This document shows, one piece after another, positions 23,352-34,258 of a stretch of 46,964 nucleotides of DNA. The notes beneath the pieces were generated by a model. The model was not told the DNA's origin and searched no databases. It saw only the letters and a program-made list of their open reading frames with translations. The stretch is taken from positions 1-46,964 of the forward strand of contig LGRX02030353.1 of assembly GCA_001247695.2 (NCBI GenBank), written 5' to 3'. Source of the DNA: Cymbomonas tetramitiformis (Eukaryota > Chlorophyta > Pyramimonadophyceae > Pyramimonadales > Pyramimonadaceae). Position numbers and translations under genes: made by a program. Position 1 is the stretch's first letter. Each line of letters starts with the position of its first letter.

Positions 23352-23698
23352 GCAGATACCGCGTAGATTGTGGCGGCAGTGCTAACGACTAGTCCTGAAC
23401 ATTAATAAAACACATGTACAAAATGAAATTAGTCACCGCATCATATTTTGTATCGTGTTTACCACATTGATTGCATTGCATGTGCTTGTGAATTTATTAT
23501 AAGCACGCATACGTACGTATCCGAGCAGATACCGCGTAGATTGTGGTCGCAGTGCTAACGACTAGTCCTGAACATTAATAAAACACATGTACAAAATGAA
23601 ATTAGTCACCGCATCATATTTTGTATCGTGTTTACCACATTGAATGCTTGCATGTGCTTGAGAATTTATTTAAGCACTCATACGTACGTATCTATTAG
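23352..23698. repeat. Tandem duplication, 173-bp period, two copies
   Basis: GCAGATACCGCGTAGATTGTGG occurs at 23,352 and 23,525 and the copies match almost throughout, each carrying TAATAAAACAC. It lies in the 3' untranslated part of the E2 gene. Confidence 0.85.
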
Positions 23699-23843
23699 CC
23701 TCATCGGCACCCGCGTTTATACGTGCGTCTCGCGTCTCGTCGGAAAATACGTTATTTTCGTACGCCTTGGAATTATTTAGCTATCTATAATTAAATTGAA
23801 AAATGACATTCCATAATGTCGTTTTCATCGAATAGCGTGTTGA

Positions 23844-24476
23844 TTCCTTACAGAAGACGAAAGGAATAACTTGTCGTGGGCAAAAACCACACAAGTTCTG
23901 CTCGACTTGAACTATGTAGTTCATTCGAAGCAGGCAGAGACCCTTCACTATAGGGGGCAAAAGGAGCAGTCAGGAGGTCCATCCAAGAAGGATAAGGACA
24001 AGGGTCGTGGCAACAAGCCATATGACCGTGCCAATCAGAATCGAGGCAATCAGAATCAGGCCAACCAGAATTCCCAGAAGAATAAAGGGAAGGGCAAAGG
24101 AAAAGGCAAGGGGAAAGGAAAAGGAAAAGGATCAGCATCATCTCCTTCCCAGTCTTGTCAGCGTTGTGGTCGTACTAATCACGTAAAAAAGGATTGCTTC
24201 GCTACCAGCACAGCAGATGGGAAAGCCATACAAGGCAATCCTCCAGCTCCCAATCCTGGACGTCAGTACAATCAGGACAGGGGACAGCAGCAACAGAATA
24301 ATAAGGGTGGTAAAAATGAGTCTAACAAACTCCTAAAAACAGTCAACACCACGGTTAAGGAGCTCCAGAATCAGCAGAGCATCAATGCAGCAGTCGCAAC
24401 TCCAGCATCAGCTCCAGCTCCTCAGGGAAACTCTCCGGGTACCGGGCAGGTACCAGTGATGAGGACTCCCCGATAG
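23844..24476 (+). CDS. Element A gag, nucleocapsid part
   Basis: This is the continuation of gag after the E1/E2 insertion. The open frame begins after a stop at 23,841 and reads EDERNNLSWAKTTQVLLDLN, then a very basic Lys/Gly repeat (KGKGKGKGKGKG), a canonical CX2CX4HX4C zinc knuckle CQRCGRTNHVKKDC, and a Gln/Asn/Pro-rich tail ending at the TAG at 24,474-24,476. It binds genomic RNA in the particle. The pol frame is already open in the -1 frame upstream of this stop. Confidence 0.75.
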   Translation, partial: FLTEDERNNLSWAKTTQVLLDLNYVVHSKQAETLHYRGQKEQSGGPSKKDKDKGRGNKPYDRANQNRGNQNQANQNSQKNKGKGKGKGKGKGKGKGSASSPSQSCQRCGRTNHVKKDCFATSTADGKAIQGNPPAPNPGRQYNQDRGQQQQNNKGGKNESNKLLKTVNTTVKELQNQQSINAAVATPASAPAPQGNSPGTGQVPVMRTPR

Positions 24477-24565
24477 ATCAGCCTGAAAATGCCACTGAAG
24501 CAAGTGACCGGGTTGAGAGTATCTCAGAAGAAGTCCTATCCAGTCTAACATTTCAGTTCCAGCAG

Positions 24566-27500
24566 ATGGATACTCCCTCAGATCATATCGCACAGATGCG
24601 ATCACAGACACCACAGCTGAAATCACAGAAGAAGCTGTTGCTGTATAAAGGGAAAGTATATGGACAGAGTACTGATATCTTGATAGACCCAGGAGCTACA
24701 TCGTCATTCATCGACAGACAGTTTGCTTCTCAGCTTGGTATATCACCATCAGATACATCATCATTCTCAATGGGGTTGGCTGGAGGAAGCCAATTACCAT
24801 GTACATCCTATCTTCCCAATGCTACATTCACGCTGGGTAAGTATAAGGATTCAGAAGTTCTCTATGTTATTGACATGAAACCCTTCACAGTCATCCTGGG
24901 ACAGGATTGGTTGGAAAGAAGGAACCCCCACCACATCGACTTTCAGTCCAAGAACATGACGATCACCAAGAAACACTCATCAGGTTCCAGTGTTCGTACA
25001 GTTCTATCCAGAGTTGAACAGACTCCAGATTCAGATGGCCTTCCTGAAATGGAATTGGTCAGTGACACCACTATGAGGAAGCACCTACGACGAATACGAT
25101 CCAGTGGGTCGGCTGAAGAAGCCGTAGCTTATCTCTTTTTTCTCTCAGAGGTCGATGGTGAGTTGGTCATGGCAGCTGCTGACTCAGACACTACCATGGA
25201 AGACCCAGAGGTCACAGCAGAACGTTATCGTGTCAGAGAAGACTTTTCAGATATTTTCCAGGAGGATCTTCCAGCTGGCCATAGGCCAGAACGGTTTGAA
25301 GGTGGGTATCATCGCATCAACATTGAACCTGGGCATAAGCCACCATCACAGCAAGTTCGTACTATTCCAGTGCCTATGATGGAGGAGCTCAAACGACAAA
25401 TCATCAAATATGTCGAGCTGGGTATCCTTCGTCCATCATCATCATATGGGTGCCCAATCATTTTCGCTCCTAAGCCAGGGGGGAAGTGGAGGATGTGCTG
25501 TGATTATCGAGCCCTTAATAACATCACCATAAAGGACACGTATCCATTGCCACCTCATGATACCCTTCCTGAACAGCTTAAGGGGGCACGCTGGTTCAGC
25601 AGATTCGATTTCAACCAATTTTTCCATCAGATACACATCCATCCAGACGACATTCATAAGACAGCAATTCGAACTAGATATGGTTCGTACGAGTGGACAG
25701 TAATGCCCTTCGGGTTAACTAACGCTCCTGCGACCGCTCTCCGTTTTGGAAACCGAGCATTCTTTGACTTCATTGATCAGTTCCTAGTCATTTTCATGGA
25801 TGACACCATAGTGTACAGTGCAGATTTTGACACTCACGTGAAGCAAGTTCGCCAGTTCTTACAGCGCTGCAGAGATTATCAGTTCTACATCAGGCCTTCT
25901 AAGGTTGAGTTGTTCGTCAGATGCATCGACTTTATCGGACACCACATCTTAGAGGCAGGCCTTTCAATCATTGAAGACAGAATCCGTGCAGTCATGGCTA
26001 TTCAGCCTCCAGTGTCCTATGGTCCAACCGTTGGTAAGCAGCCTCTACGCCGCATGGCTAAAGATGGCAAGTCATCTCTTCGGTCATTCTTGGGCATGGT
26101 CGGCCAGTTTAGGAGATTTATACCAAAATTCTCCAAGATTGCCGAGCCGCTCAATCGTCTCCTTAAAGATAATGCAGAGTTTGTCTGGGAATCTGAGCAG
26201 CAGCAGGCATTTGATAATCTCAAAAGTGCCATCTGCCATGCTCCAGTACTACAGCTTCCAGATCAGAAACTGCCATCTATTATGGAGGTCGATGGATCAA
26301 GCACACACGTTGGCCAAGTAGTATTGTATGATCAAGGAAAAGGTATGAAGCCATGTGGCTATCACAGCGTCACTCTTTCTGATACACAGAGACGCTGGCC
26401 TATTCCTGAGATCGAGCTATTTGCCATTGTGGAGGGCTTCCGGTTCTTTCGCCACATCTTGCTGGGAGCTCCAGAGACTATTGTTCGCTCAGATCATCAG
26501 CCACTGGTTTATTTCCAGTCCAAATCCACACTAAGCCCCAAACAGGCGAGGTGGTTGGATGAGCTCTCCGAGTACAACTTTCGGATTGAGCACATTGCAG
26601 GCGAGAAGAATAAGGTTGCAGATGCACTTACACGTATTTCTGCTCTCTTTGAACTCACTGATAGTCTGCAACATCACATTGCCGGCGAGGCACATTCAAC
26701 AGACATTACATCTACAGACCCTACATTTATTGCTCTTATATCTGCATCATCGGGTCATCAGCTTCACGACATTATTATATCTCAGTATGATCGTGACACA
26801 TTTGCACAATCTATATTATCCAAGCTGGCATCATCGACATCATCACAGACAGTCAGCAATTTCGAGCTCATTCAGGGATTGATCTATCGCAAGACCATTT
26901 TTGGCAGACAGCTTTACATTCCACCTACTGCCAAAGTTCCTACAGATGACGGTGAGATCACACAGCTTCGCCACATTCTACTTCATGAGTGCCACTCAGC
27001 CACTATTTCTGGTCATGTAGGCAAAAATCGCATGCTTCATTTATTGCGTAGCCGATATTACTGGCCAGGAATGACGAAGGCAGCAATTCAGTACATTCGG
27101 GAGTGCCCCGTGTGCCAACGCCAGAAAACGAGGAGACACAAACCTTATGGTCAGTCACATATACGATATTGTGTGCCTAAGACAAAATGGCTTGATGTAT
27201 CTCTTGACTGGATTACTGACCTGCCTATCACCACTAACGGGCACGACAGTATATTTGTGGTAATGTGCCAATTCTCTCATCGCTGTCATCTCATTCCCTT
27301 CAACATGACCTGGACTGCTCAGCACACTGCTTCAATATATATGCAGCATATCTTCAAGCTCCATGGTCTTCCGAGGAACATCATTTCAGATCGAGACCCC
27401 AGATTTACTTCTTCATTCTGGCAAACACTATGGAAATCTACTGGTACGAGATTGTCTCGGACGTCTTCACACCATCCACAATCGAATGCAAGCAATGAAC

Positions 27501-28470
27501 GAAGCCATGCCTTCATTGAGGACATCCTCAGGTATTTCTCATCTTGTTTGATGCATGATTCACCAACCTCTGGTTTATAACTGATTAGAGAGTATTTTTT
27601 ATCCTCAGGTGTTGTTGCAATGATACTTCAGCCAATTCTTGGGAGGACAAGTTGCCTCTGGTGGAGTTTGCAATTAACAACACGGTTTCTGCTACGACTG
27701 GTTACACACCATTTTATCTCGACTCGATGGCGCAACCACTTTCGCCTCATGATCTGGCAATCACTATTCCGCCAGAAGCTCCTGTTCCAATACAGAATGC
27801 TATTCGAGATCATTTTGACAAGTACTCGGCTGTACATGCCAACGCGGTAGATAACATTTCCCGAGCAGCAGAGATTAACCAAGCCAGATTCAATAAGACT
27901 CACATGCCTCGACAATTTGCAGTAGGGCAGAAAGTTCTTCTACGGACTGAGTTTATTCAATGGACTGGTTTGACAGAGGCAGGCAGACACTTTAAGCAGC
28001 CATACATTGGGCCGTTTACCATATCTAAAGTTGTCAGCCATGGACGTGCTTATGAGCTAGATTTCGGGGATCTCGACATTCGTATCCATCCGGTTCAGCC
28101 TGTATCCAGAATAGAGTTGTATAATGACTCGATCCAAGCACCTTTGCCTCTGCCACAGATGATCACCGAAGAAGGGCAACCACTGTTTGAGATATCACAC
28201 ATTCTCTCAGATAAGATCACTAGAGGTGTCAAGTACTATTTAGTGCGATATGCAGGCTACGGCCCTGAGCATGACACCTGGGTCAAAGCCACAGAGTTGA
28301 CCGATGCAGCAGACATAATAGCGCTGCCTATGAAGGCTAACATTATATTAAGCCTTTTGCCCTTACTTCTTGTAATATATACTAATACATGTCGATCATC
28401 TATATACCCTGCTCTTAATGTTCTGTCATTATGTTGCATAAGGAGCAGGAAATTGATCCTTCCTTGCTAA
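24566..28470 (+). CDS. pol: Element A pol: protease, RT, RNase H, integrase, chromodomain
   Basis: The pol polyprotein is read as 24,566-27,531 joined to 27,609-28,470. Exon 1 residues: protease near 37-115 with active site DPGATS (41-46, the DPG variant known in Ty3/gypsy). RT spans about 265-460, with RFDFN (Asp347) and the catalytic FMDD (Asp412-Asp413). RNase H has Asp576, Glu617, Asp643 and Asp686. The integrase zinc site is His807, His817, Cys847 and Cys850. The integrase core is Asp881, Asp942 and Glu978, an exact DD35E spacing. Exon 2 carries the end of the core, a GPF motif (IGPFTI) and a chromodomain (FEISHILSD ... YYLVRYAGYG ... DTWV). All catalytic residues are present. A 20-residue insertion lies between RT and RNase H (about 483-503). 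The -1 frame relative to gag suggests ribosomal frameshifting. The frame is open upstream of the chosen ATG. Confidence 0.9.
27532..27608 (+). other. 77-bp intron in integrase, flanked by 10-bp direct repeat
   Basis: The donor is CTCAG|GTATTTCTC and the acceptor TTTTTTATCCTCAG|GTG, with a pyrimidine tract and a branch-like CTGAT about 25 bases upstream. Splicing joins IEDILR to CCCNDTSANSWEDKLPLVEF, which restores the integrase frame; unspliced RNA meets a stop at 27,578-27,580. ATCCTCAGGT is repeated exactly at 27,524-27,533 and 27,601-27,610. Confidence 0.75.
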
Positions 28471-29272
28471 GGTGTAGTGAGCCTTGTACCAAATCATACC
28501 CTTGCACAGATACGCAAACATGCGAGATATTATATCTGTGGATAAATAAAAACTGCTATGCTACCTTTGCCAGACCGTGGTTTGTCATTCGGATCTTATG
28601 GCCAGTAATCCGCAGCTACCGGATACTGAGGTGGACGGAGTTGTGATCCTGAGTTATGATTGACATACATAACTAAACGAATTTCACATTAGCACGTTGT
28701 CGAATCCACTCTATGAAATGTTCGTCAGTGCGCGCGTACCGGACCGAAAAAAAAAGGAGATTGGCAGATCGGGTGAGGATTTAAAGTGGACTTATTAAGA
28801 CCCTCCGACATCTCGTTAAGCAGGGCCACTCCGGTTGCATTAAAAACAAGCCTTATTCAAAAGGGGCTCTCCATAGTATTCCTGTGAACCTCCGGGGAGT
28901 AAGCTCTCGGAGGGGAGGAAGGGGTGGATCGTGGATGCACTATATAAAGCCGTAAAAACGTCACTCTGAAATACGAAACGATCGGCAAGCGCAATATCTA
29001 TCCGTAACGTAAACCTCGGAAGATACCCTGAAACGTCACTCTGAAATACGAAACGCAATTCAAGGGGGGCTACATCCTAAGAACTGTAGGGCTATATGCC
29101 TAAGGTGAGGGTTTAAAGTGGACTCAGTTCCCCCCGATATCCTAAAACACCTTGAGGGACGCCTCATCGTTGTAAGAAGACTGGTACCAGCTCAACAACA
29201 AAGACATCAAAGACATATACAAAGGTATGCACCCTATATTGTGAGGTCACAACTCTTCTAAGAGGGGAGATC
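28471..29272 (+). other. Element A 3' untranslated region with polypurine tract
   Basis: No gene is seen here. The 25-base block AAACGTCACTCTGAAATACG... occurs twice (28,957 and 29,031), and a TTTAAAGTGGACT block occurs twice (28,780 and 29,111), so part of the region is internally duplicated. The polypurine tract AAGAGGGGAGA (29,260-29,270) sits two bases before the 3' LTR and primes plus-strand synthesis. Confidence 0.7.
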
Positions 29273-29802
29273 TGTCAAGGATATGACCGATGACATATGT
29301 GTCATACGTGTCATACATGTCATACAATGTCATGTCATGTCATGTCATATGTCATAATGACATACAGTCGTCGAGTATTGTCAGTACGGTCGACTATGAC
29401 ATGTACAGTCATAATGTCTATCATCCACTTAAGGTGAGTGACATCTGTCATCGAGAGGCCAGGTATGGCATCGAGATGGCGAAGCAAGACAAGTTCTTGA
29501 AGAACCGAAGAGTTCTGAGAGGACGCGTCTTCGCTTCAAGCATGAACTGAACAACATGCGAGTATCAATGGCTATTTCGACCAGCCGATACGGGATGTTC
29601 ACCCAATGCCCTCGGGTTCACAACCCGATGGTGGTAACGCGTATGACGCGTGAGGGCATTGAGGTCATATGAGGAGCATTGTGCTCGAGCAAGCACTTCT
29701 GGACACCAAAGCGCTGCACTCATACCCCACCAAGTATTATCGCGTGTTGCTACAGTTCAATAGCAGCCGCGCAGTCTATCAGGTTCATATAGAACCGTGA
29801 CA
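29273..29802 (+). repeat. Element A 3' LTR (530 bp)
   Basis: TGTCAAGGATATGACC ... AGAACCGTGACA. It differs from the 5' LTR by a small number of substitutions and by fewer ATGTC repeats. It is followed directly by the duplicated target site ACTAC. Confidence 0.9.
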
Positions 29803-30058
29803 ACTACACTCTAGTGGGTCGGGCAGCCGGTGAGCCACCGCTGCAGCACCCAGGGAGTGCAACACCGTATCCAGAGTGACGGGGTTCAACTCTGTGATAC
29901 CAGAGTAGATGCAGAGATCCCCCCTGCACAGTACAGGCTGCGGAGCAGCCTGACCCGATACCTACACAGACTCGATGTCATTGGCCGCCGTGAAGGCGGC
30001 AACTCCCACTCCCATGACTGAGACCAAGAGAATAAGAGACAGGATGTAGGGCATCCCC
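29803..30058 (-). pseudogene. B3 gag fragment right of element A
   Basis: Minus-strand codons include a membrane-type stretch (LILLVSVMGVGVAAF), an in-frame TAG in place of a codon after NDIESV, and the cysteine motif VLCRGDLCIYSGI, then HSLGAAAVAHRLPDPLEC running into the ACTAC site. It aligns with the C-terminal part of B1 gag and is cut at 30,058 by the insertion of B2. Confidence 0.7.
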
Positions 30059-30411
30059 TACTGGAATATCCTAGTTCACTAGATATCAGAAACTCCCGAA
30101 CTGTGTGGATAAACTCATAAGATAAATAAACCCTAAGCTAGATATACCCGGAACGGTCTCGGACGGTTTCGGAGTCTAGCCTACCTGTGACACAGCGTGT
30201 GTCACAACACGAACCTATAGATCAGTCAGCAGTCCAGTGTTGGCCTAGGAGTCTGTCATAGGGGCCTGACCGGGACTCCCAGTCAGGGCTGCCTATACAG
30301 ATTTCAGCACACCACCCCAGCACTGTGGGTGGTGACTGTCTAGGAGAGTCAGATAATGTAAGATAAGTTAGGGCAGGAGCCAGGTTGACAGACCTAACTG
30401 CTAATCCAACT

Positions 30412-31059
30412 TGCCTATTACCCGCAGCTTAAGGTGGCTTAAGCCACCTTAACTTGAAGGGCTCATTGGGGCTTCCTCGGCGGTGCTTTCAAAATTTGGA
30501 GACCTGTGTCGTCAAGATCTTGAGCTGCTCTTTCTGCAGTGTCTTATCAAAAGTTTGATCTGAGTTCATCTTGACCCTCAAAATCTCGGTTGAAGTAGGG
30601 TGGGTATTTCCCAATTTTCCTTAAGATGGCTTAAGCCACCTTAAGCCAATTAGCTCACTGGGGCTTCCTCGAAGGCGCTTTTCAAAATTTGGAGACCTAT
30701 GATGTCAAGATCTCGAGCTGCTCTTTCTGCAGTGTGTTGCCAAAAGTTTGATCCGAGGTCATCTTGACCCTCAAAATCTCGGTTGAAGTAGCATGGGTAT
30801 GCAAAAACCGGGAAAATCGCTTATAAATTCACTAAATGTTGCACCCTCTTGGATACTTCCCAAAATTGCTCACCGGGAACTTGGGCTCGCCGAATAGTGC
30901 ATATAGTGTCTAAAAGAAGACACTGTCGCCGTCATTTCGAGCTTAAAAAATCTAGTTTCCGGTACCGATAGCTCCCGCAATAATTGAAAACGTTAAGGTG
31001 GCTTAAGCCACCCTAAATCGCTGTTAGGGTGGCTTAAGCCACCCGAAGGGTAATAGCCA
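30412..31059. mobile_element. MITE with TGSCTATTACCC ends, TSD AACT
   Basis: The ends TGCCTATTACCC and GGGTAATAGCCA are inverted repeats with one mismatch. AACT flanks both sides (30,408-30,411 and 31,060-31,063), and B3 (CCAACTGTG) shows the empty site. Inside are four copies of the palindrome GGTGGCTTAAGCCACC or a close variant (about 30,432; 30,624; 30,991; 31,028) and a 192-bp imperfect tandem duplication (AAAATTTGGAGACCT at 30,491 and 30,684). No coding frame. Confidence 0.8.
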
Positions 31060-31279
31060 AACTGTGCAATTCTGAAACACAAATTGGAAACCCTCTAGCT
31101 AGCACAGGTGCAGAAACCTACGGGCATTGTGCACCCGCTAAACAAATGAAAGGCACCGAGCTAGCAAGCCAGAATGTAACTTGTAGATGTCAAAAGCAAA
31201 ACATAAACCAGAAAAGTTGTTGAAGTCACCGGAGTTCCGCACACCACCATGTCGGTGTGCATCCAGAGTGAACAAGAAG

Positions 31280-33857
31280 TCAATCGACAGCACCAAAGTA
31301 GCCAGCTGTGGTCTCAATCAAGTCGGACCCGAAGGGAGGGTTCCCGAAAGGACCTCTCTCATGTAGAGCCACACCGTAGAAGAAGGCCATGTCGAAGCTC
31401 AAATCTGCCTGAGCAAGATCCTGAAAGATGTCAGGGGGCTCAGGCGGCTCAAGCGGTGGCACATTGTCAGCCACAAAGAAACCCTGAGCCGGGATCACGG
31501 ATTCAACAAATTCATTCGTGGAGAAAATTGACGGAGTCTCCCAATCGAGATCACCACCAGGCGAAGGCAATCCCGCAGCCGACTGAGCATCGGGCACAGC
31601 TGCCACCCCCATGATCGAGATGCAAAGAACGAGGGAAAGGAGGAAAGGAATTCCCCATGGTCCAACCGTGGCAGGAAAGCCCCAGGGCGGCTTCCCACAA
31701 CCGTAGGTCCTCTGCTCGTCCACGGGCGGCCCGGAAACATGATTGGCCGACGGAGGCGAACCCCGCGGCTTCAGCCGGAAGCTGCCGTCGGCAAAGTCCT
31801 CGTAGTCGTCGGTGTCGTAGCCGGTGAGGTCAACCGGCGCGATGGCGGCGTGGTTGACAGTCTGAACGAACCCAGGGAACTCACCGTCCGTCGTGGCAGT
31901 CACCCGCGCCGATTGAAGCGGCACGGGCTTCACATCCTCCTCCTGCGAGACAGGTATAGCAGGGGCCGGCACGGCGGATGCCGATGCCGCCGCACCACCT
32001 GCCGGAACCTGCTCCTCCGGCATGTTCCCCGCTGCCGCGGGGCCGCACACCAGAGCCGATGCATGCGGCTCGAGAACCGCCGGTGGTGGGAAGGATGCGT
32101 GGGTGTAGTGCACCTTGCAGTTTGCCGCGGCATGGACCTCCGCGGCGAGATCGTCCAGCCGCTGATGAATGTCGTCACCTGCGGGCTCGTCAGCAGGCTG
32201 CTGCGGCTCTACCGTGAAGCCGTAGGCGGACACGTCGATCCCGCCCACCGCACCCGCACAGAGTACCGCAGGCGGCCCGTACGTAGATGCCGCAGTGGCA
32301 AAAGCCTCGGCCCCATCATCCGCCGCCTGCTGGAACAGGGCACACATGGCCAATGCACGCACCCCCTCCGCGTCCTCCTCGTCGATGGGAATGCAGAATG
32401 CCGCGGCCGAGTGCGGGGGATGCTGACGCCCGCCCAACGGACAGTCGCGGTAGAAGTGGTACTGCTCACCTTTTCCCGCCTTCTTGCACCTCCCGCAAAA
32501 GGGCTTCGCCTTCTGGTCGTCACGGTCGAAACCGACTGCAGGCAGCGGGTGCGTGCCGACACGGAATCCCCGCTGCGTACCGCGCTGCTGCTGTTGCCGC
32601 TGCTGCCGCTGCGGCTGCTGCCGTTGCTGCTGCGCCGGCAGCGCGTCCGCCCCGCGTTGCTGTCGCAGCAACTCCTGAAGCTCGTTGATCTTGTTGAGGA
32701 GAGCGCCGTACTCCGTGCTGGAGAGCTGCGCAGAGACGCCGCTCTTGCCCGAAACCGCCTTCCCCGTCCCCGTCTGCGCCCAAGCCTGATAGATCTCTAC
32801 CACAAGGGAGCGGAGAGATGCCAAGGAGACATGCGCGAGGTCGGCCGCGAGAGGATACCGCACCTTGACCGCGGTGTAAAACACCGGGTCCAGCCGGTTG
32901 TACATGGAGAGCTTCCTGGTCTCCTCGGTGGGCGTCCAGTCCGTGGCTATTGTTATCCCGCACCAGACGCTGTTCCCGAGCCAAGATGGGCTGCGGGTCA
33001 GTGTCTGCGGGATAACGTAACGCGGCGTGCTCCTCCTGGTGTGACTCACGTAGCGCCACCGGTACGCAGCCCTTGATGATGTCCATAAGAGCTCGCCGTC
33101 CATCACGGTCAGATGAGGCGTCGGTGCCAGTCAGCCAGACGTAGGCGTTGCTGTGTTTCTCGACAACCAGAGCCAGAACGTCGTAGAGCAAGCCGTTGAC
33201 CTTGGTCACCACACGAGCCAGAGGGTCGTCGAGGTCAAAAGATGCCAGCTCCAGCCCAGCCGAATGAAACTCCGTACGCAGCTGCACCACCAGCTCGGAG
33301 AGGAGGCCAGCGTCGTCCGTACCGCGAAAGTGGTGCTTTTTGTCACCAAGGACATCCTCGCGGATACCCTTGGCCCACTGGCGGTGAAGACGCGTTTTGT
33401 AGACGTCGTCAACCAGCTTGCTCTGCTCCTGCAAGTACTTCCTGGTCGCCACGTCCGCATCTTCGTTGGAATTCGGAGCGGGGGTCGGAACCGTTGGCGT
33501 ACGCACCGTCGGACTGTTCCGAACCCCGTCTAATAGCCTCAGTGAGGCGTCGATGTCACTGTCCCTGTCCAGGGACTTCTTCGCTCGGGTCAACATGCCC
33601 ATACTCTGAAAAGCCAGAGGGGAGGTGGTACGCAGTCGCGCGGTTGGGTGTGGTAGCGGAAAAATGGTAATGGTCAGCAGCGGAGAGGAGCTAAGAGAGC
33701 GGAGCGGCGAGGGGCACTCGAAGATGTCGTCGAAGTCGAAGGTGTCGCGAACACCAGCCCAGAAAACAGTAACCAGCAGGGCCAGTGCCGGTGCAAAACT
33801 GGATCCGAACATTGCTAAGACTAGTCCGTAACGAGGCGCGGTCCCCATAGCCGCCAC
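31280..33857 (-). pseudogene. B2 gag-like polyprotein, one frameshift near 32,945
   Basis: Homologue of the B1 gag. The N-terminal frame (33,857-about 32,950) starts with a hydrophobic stretch (LALLVTVFWAG), then TFDFDDIFECPS and MLTRAKKSLDRDSDIDASLR, which match B1. A small insertion near 32,945, at the RDNN site, shifts it into the frame that runs to 31,280. That frame contains DWTPTEETRKLSMYNRLDP, a Gln-rich stretch, the zinc knuckle CGRCKKAGKGEQYHFYRDC, an AYGF motif and a membrane segment IPFLLSLVLCISIMGVAAV. Its C-terminal tail differs from B1 and lacks the CxGxLC motif. Encodes a structural protein only. Confidence 0.7.
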
Positions 33858-34001
33858 TCCCAGTTGCTTACCGCAAACAATTCATACCATAAATCCTAGT
33901 CGCACCCAAACGCGCATGCGCGCACCACCTCTCCAAGCGGCCGTTTAGCCAATCATGGCCAAATCAGCAAGTGGAATAAAAGCGTGGATGGGGCCACGAC
34001 C

Positions 34002-34253
34002 TACTGGAATATCCTAGTTCACTAGATATCAGAAACTCCCGAACTGTGTGGATAAACTCATAAGATAAATAAACCCTAAGCTAGATATACCCGGAACGGT
34101 CTCGGACGGTTTCGGAGTCTAGCCTACCTGTGACACAACGTGTGTCACAGCACGAACCTATAGATCAGTCAGCAGTCCAGTGTTGGTCCTAGGAGTCTGT
34201 CATAGGGGCCTGACCGGGACTCCCAGTCAGGGCTGCCTATACAGATTTCAGCA
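34002..34253 (-). repeat. B2 5' LTR (right copy)
   Basis: TACTGG...TTTCAGCA, then TCCCC. It differs from the left copy at only a few positions. On the minus strand the internal region begins GGTCGTGGCCCC, as in B1, the likely primer-binding zone. Confidence 0.85.
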
Positions 34254-34258
34254 TCCCC

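Larger units (their letters stand above)
20881..23839 (+). mobile_element. Second TTRA-type transposon segment E2 (right end only)
   Basis: It ends at 23,839 with CGAATAGCGTG, whose reverse complement matches the E1 end for about 26 bases with three mismatches. TTGA follows, one base from TTAA, and then the A gag resumes. No left inverted repeat is present after the E1 right end at 20,880, so the left terminus of E2 is lost, or E1 and E2 are parts of one rearranged element. Confidence 0.5.
13050..29802 (+). mobile_element. Element A: full-length Ty3/gypsy chromovirus with nested insertions
   Basis: LTR to LTR is 16.75 kb, of which about 6 kb (17,872-23,839) is later insertion. Order on the plus strand: LTR, 3.4-kb leader, gag (frameshifted and split), protease, RT, RNase H, integrase, chromodomain, untranslated region, polypurine tract AAGAGGGGAGA (29,260-29,270), LTR. 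The order RT-RNase H-integrase is that of Ty3/gypsy, and the C-terminal chromodomain is that of chromoviruses. Integration was into the B3 gag. Confidence 0.9.
30059..34253 (-). mobile_element. LTR element B2, gag-only, TSD TCCCC
   Basis: The 3' LTR is 30,059-30,309 and the 5' LTR 34,002-34,253, about 252 bp each and nearly identical (TACTGGAATATCC ... TTTCAGCA). TCCCC flanks both sides (30,054-30,058 and 34,254-34,258). The internal region holds a MITE (30,412-31,059) and one gag-like gene; there is no pol. Near-identical LTRs suggest it is younger than B1. Confidence 0.85.

Noticed and set aside
31739..33076. 445-codon plus-strand frame opposite the B2 gag
   Set aside because: Same antisense effect as in B1; no domain, whereas the minus strand aligns with B1.
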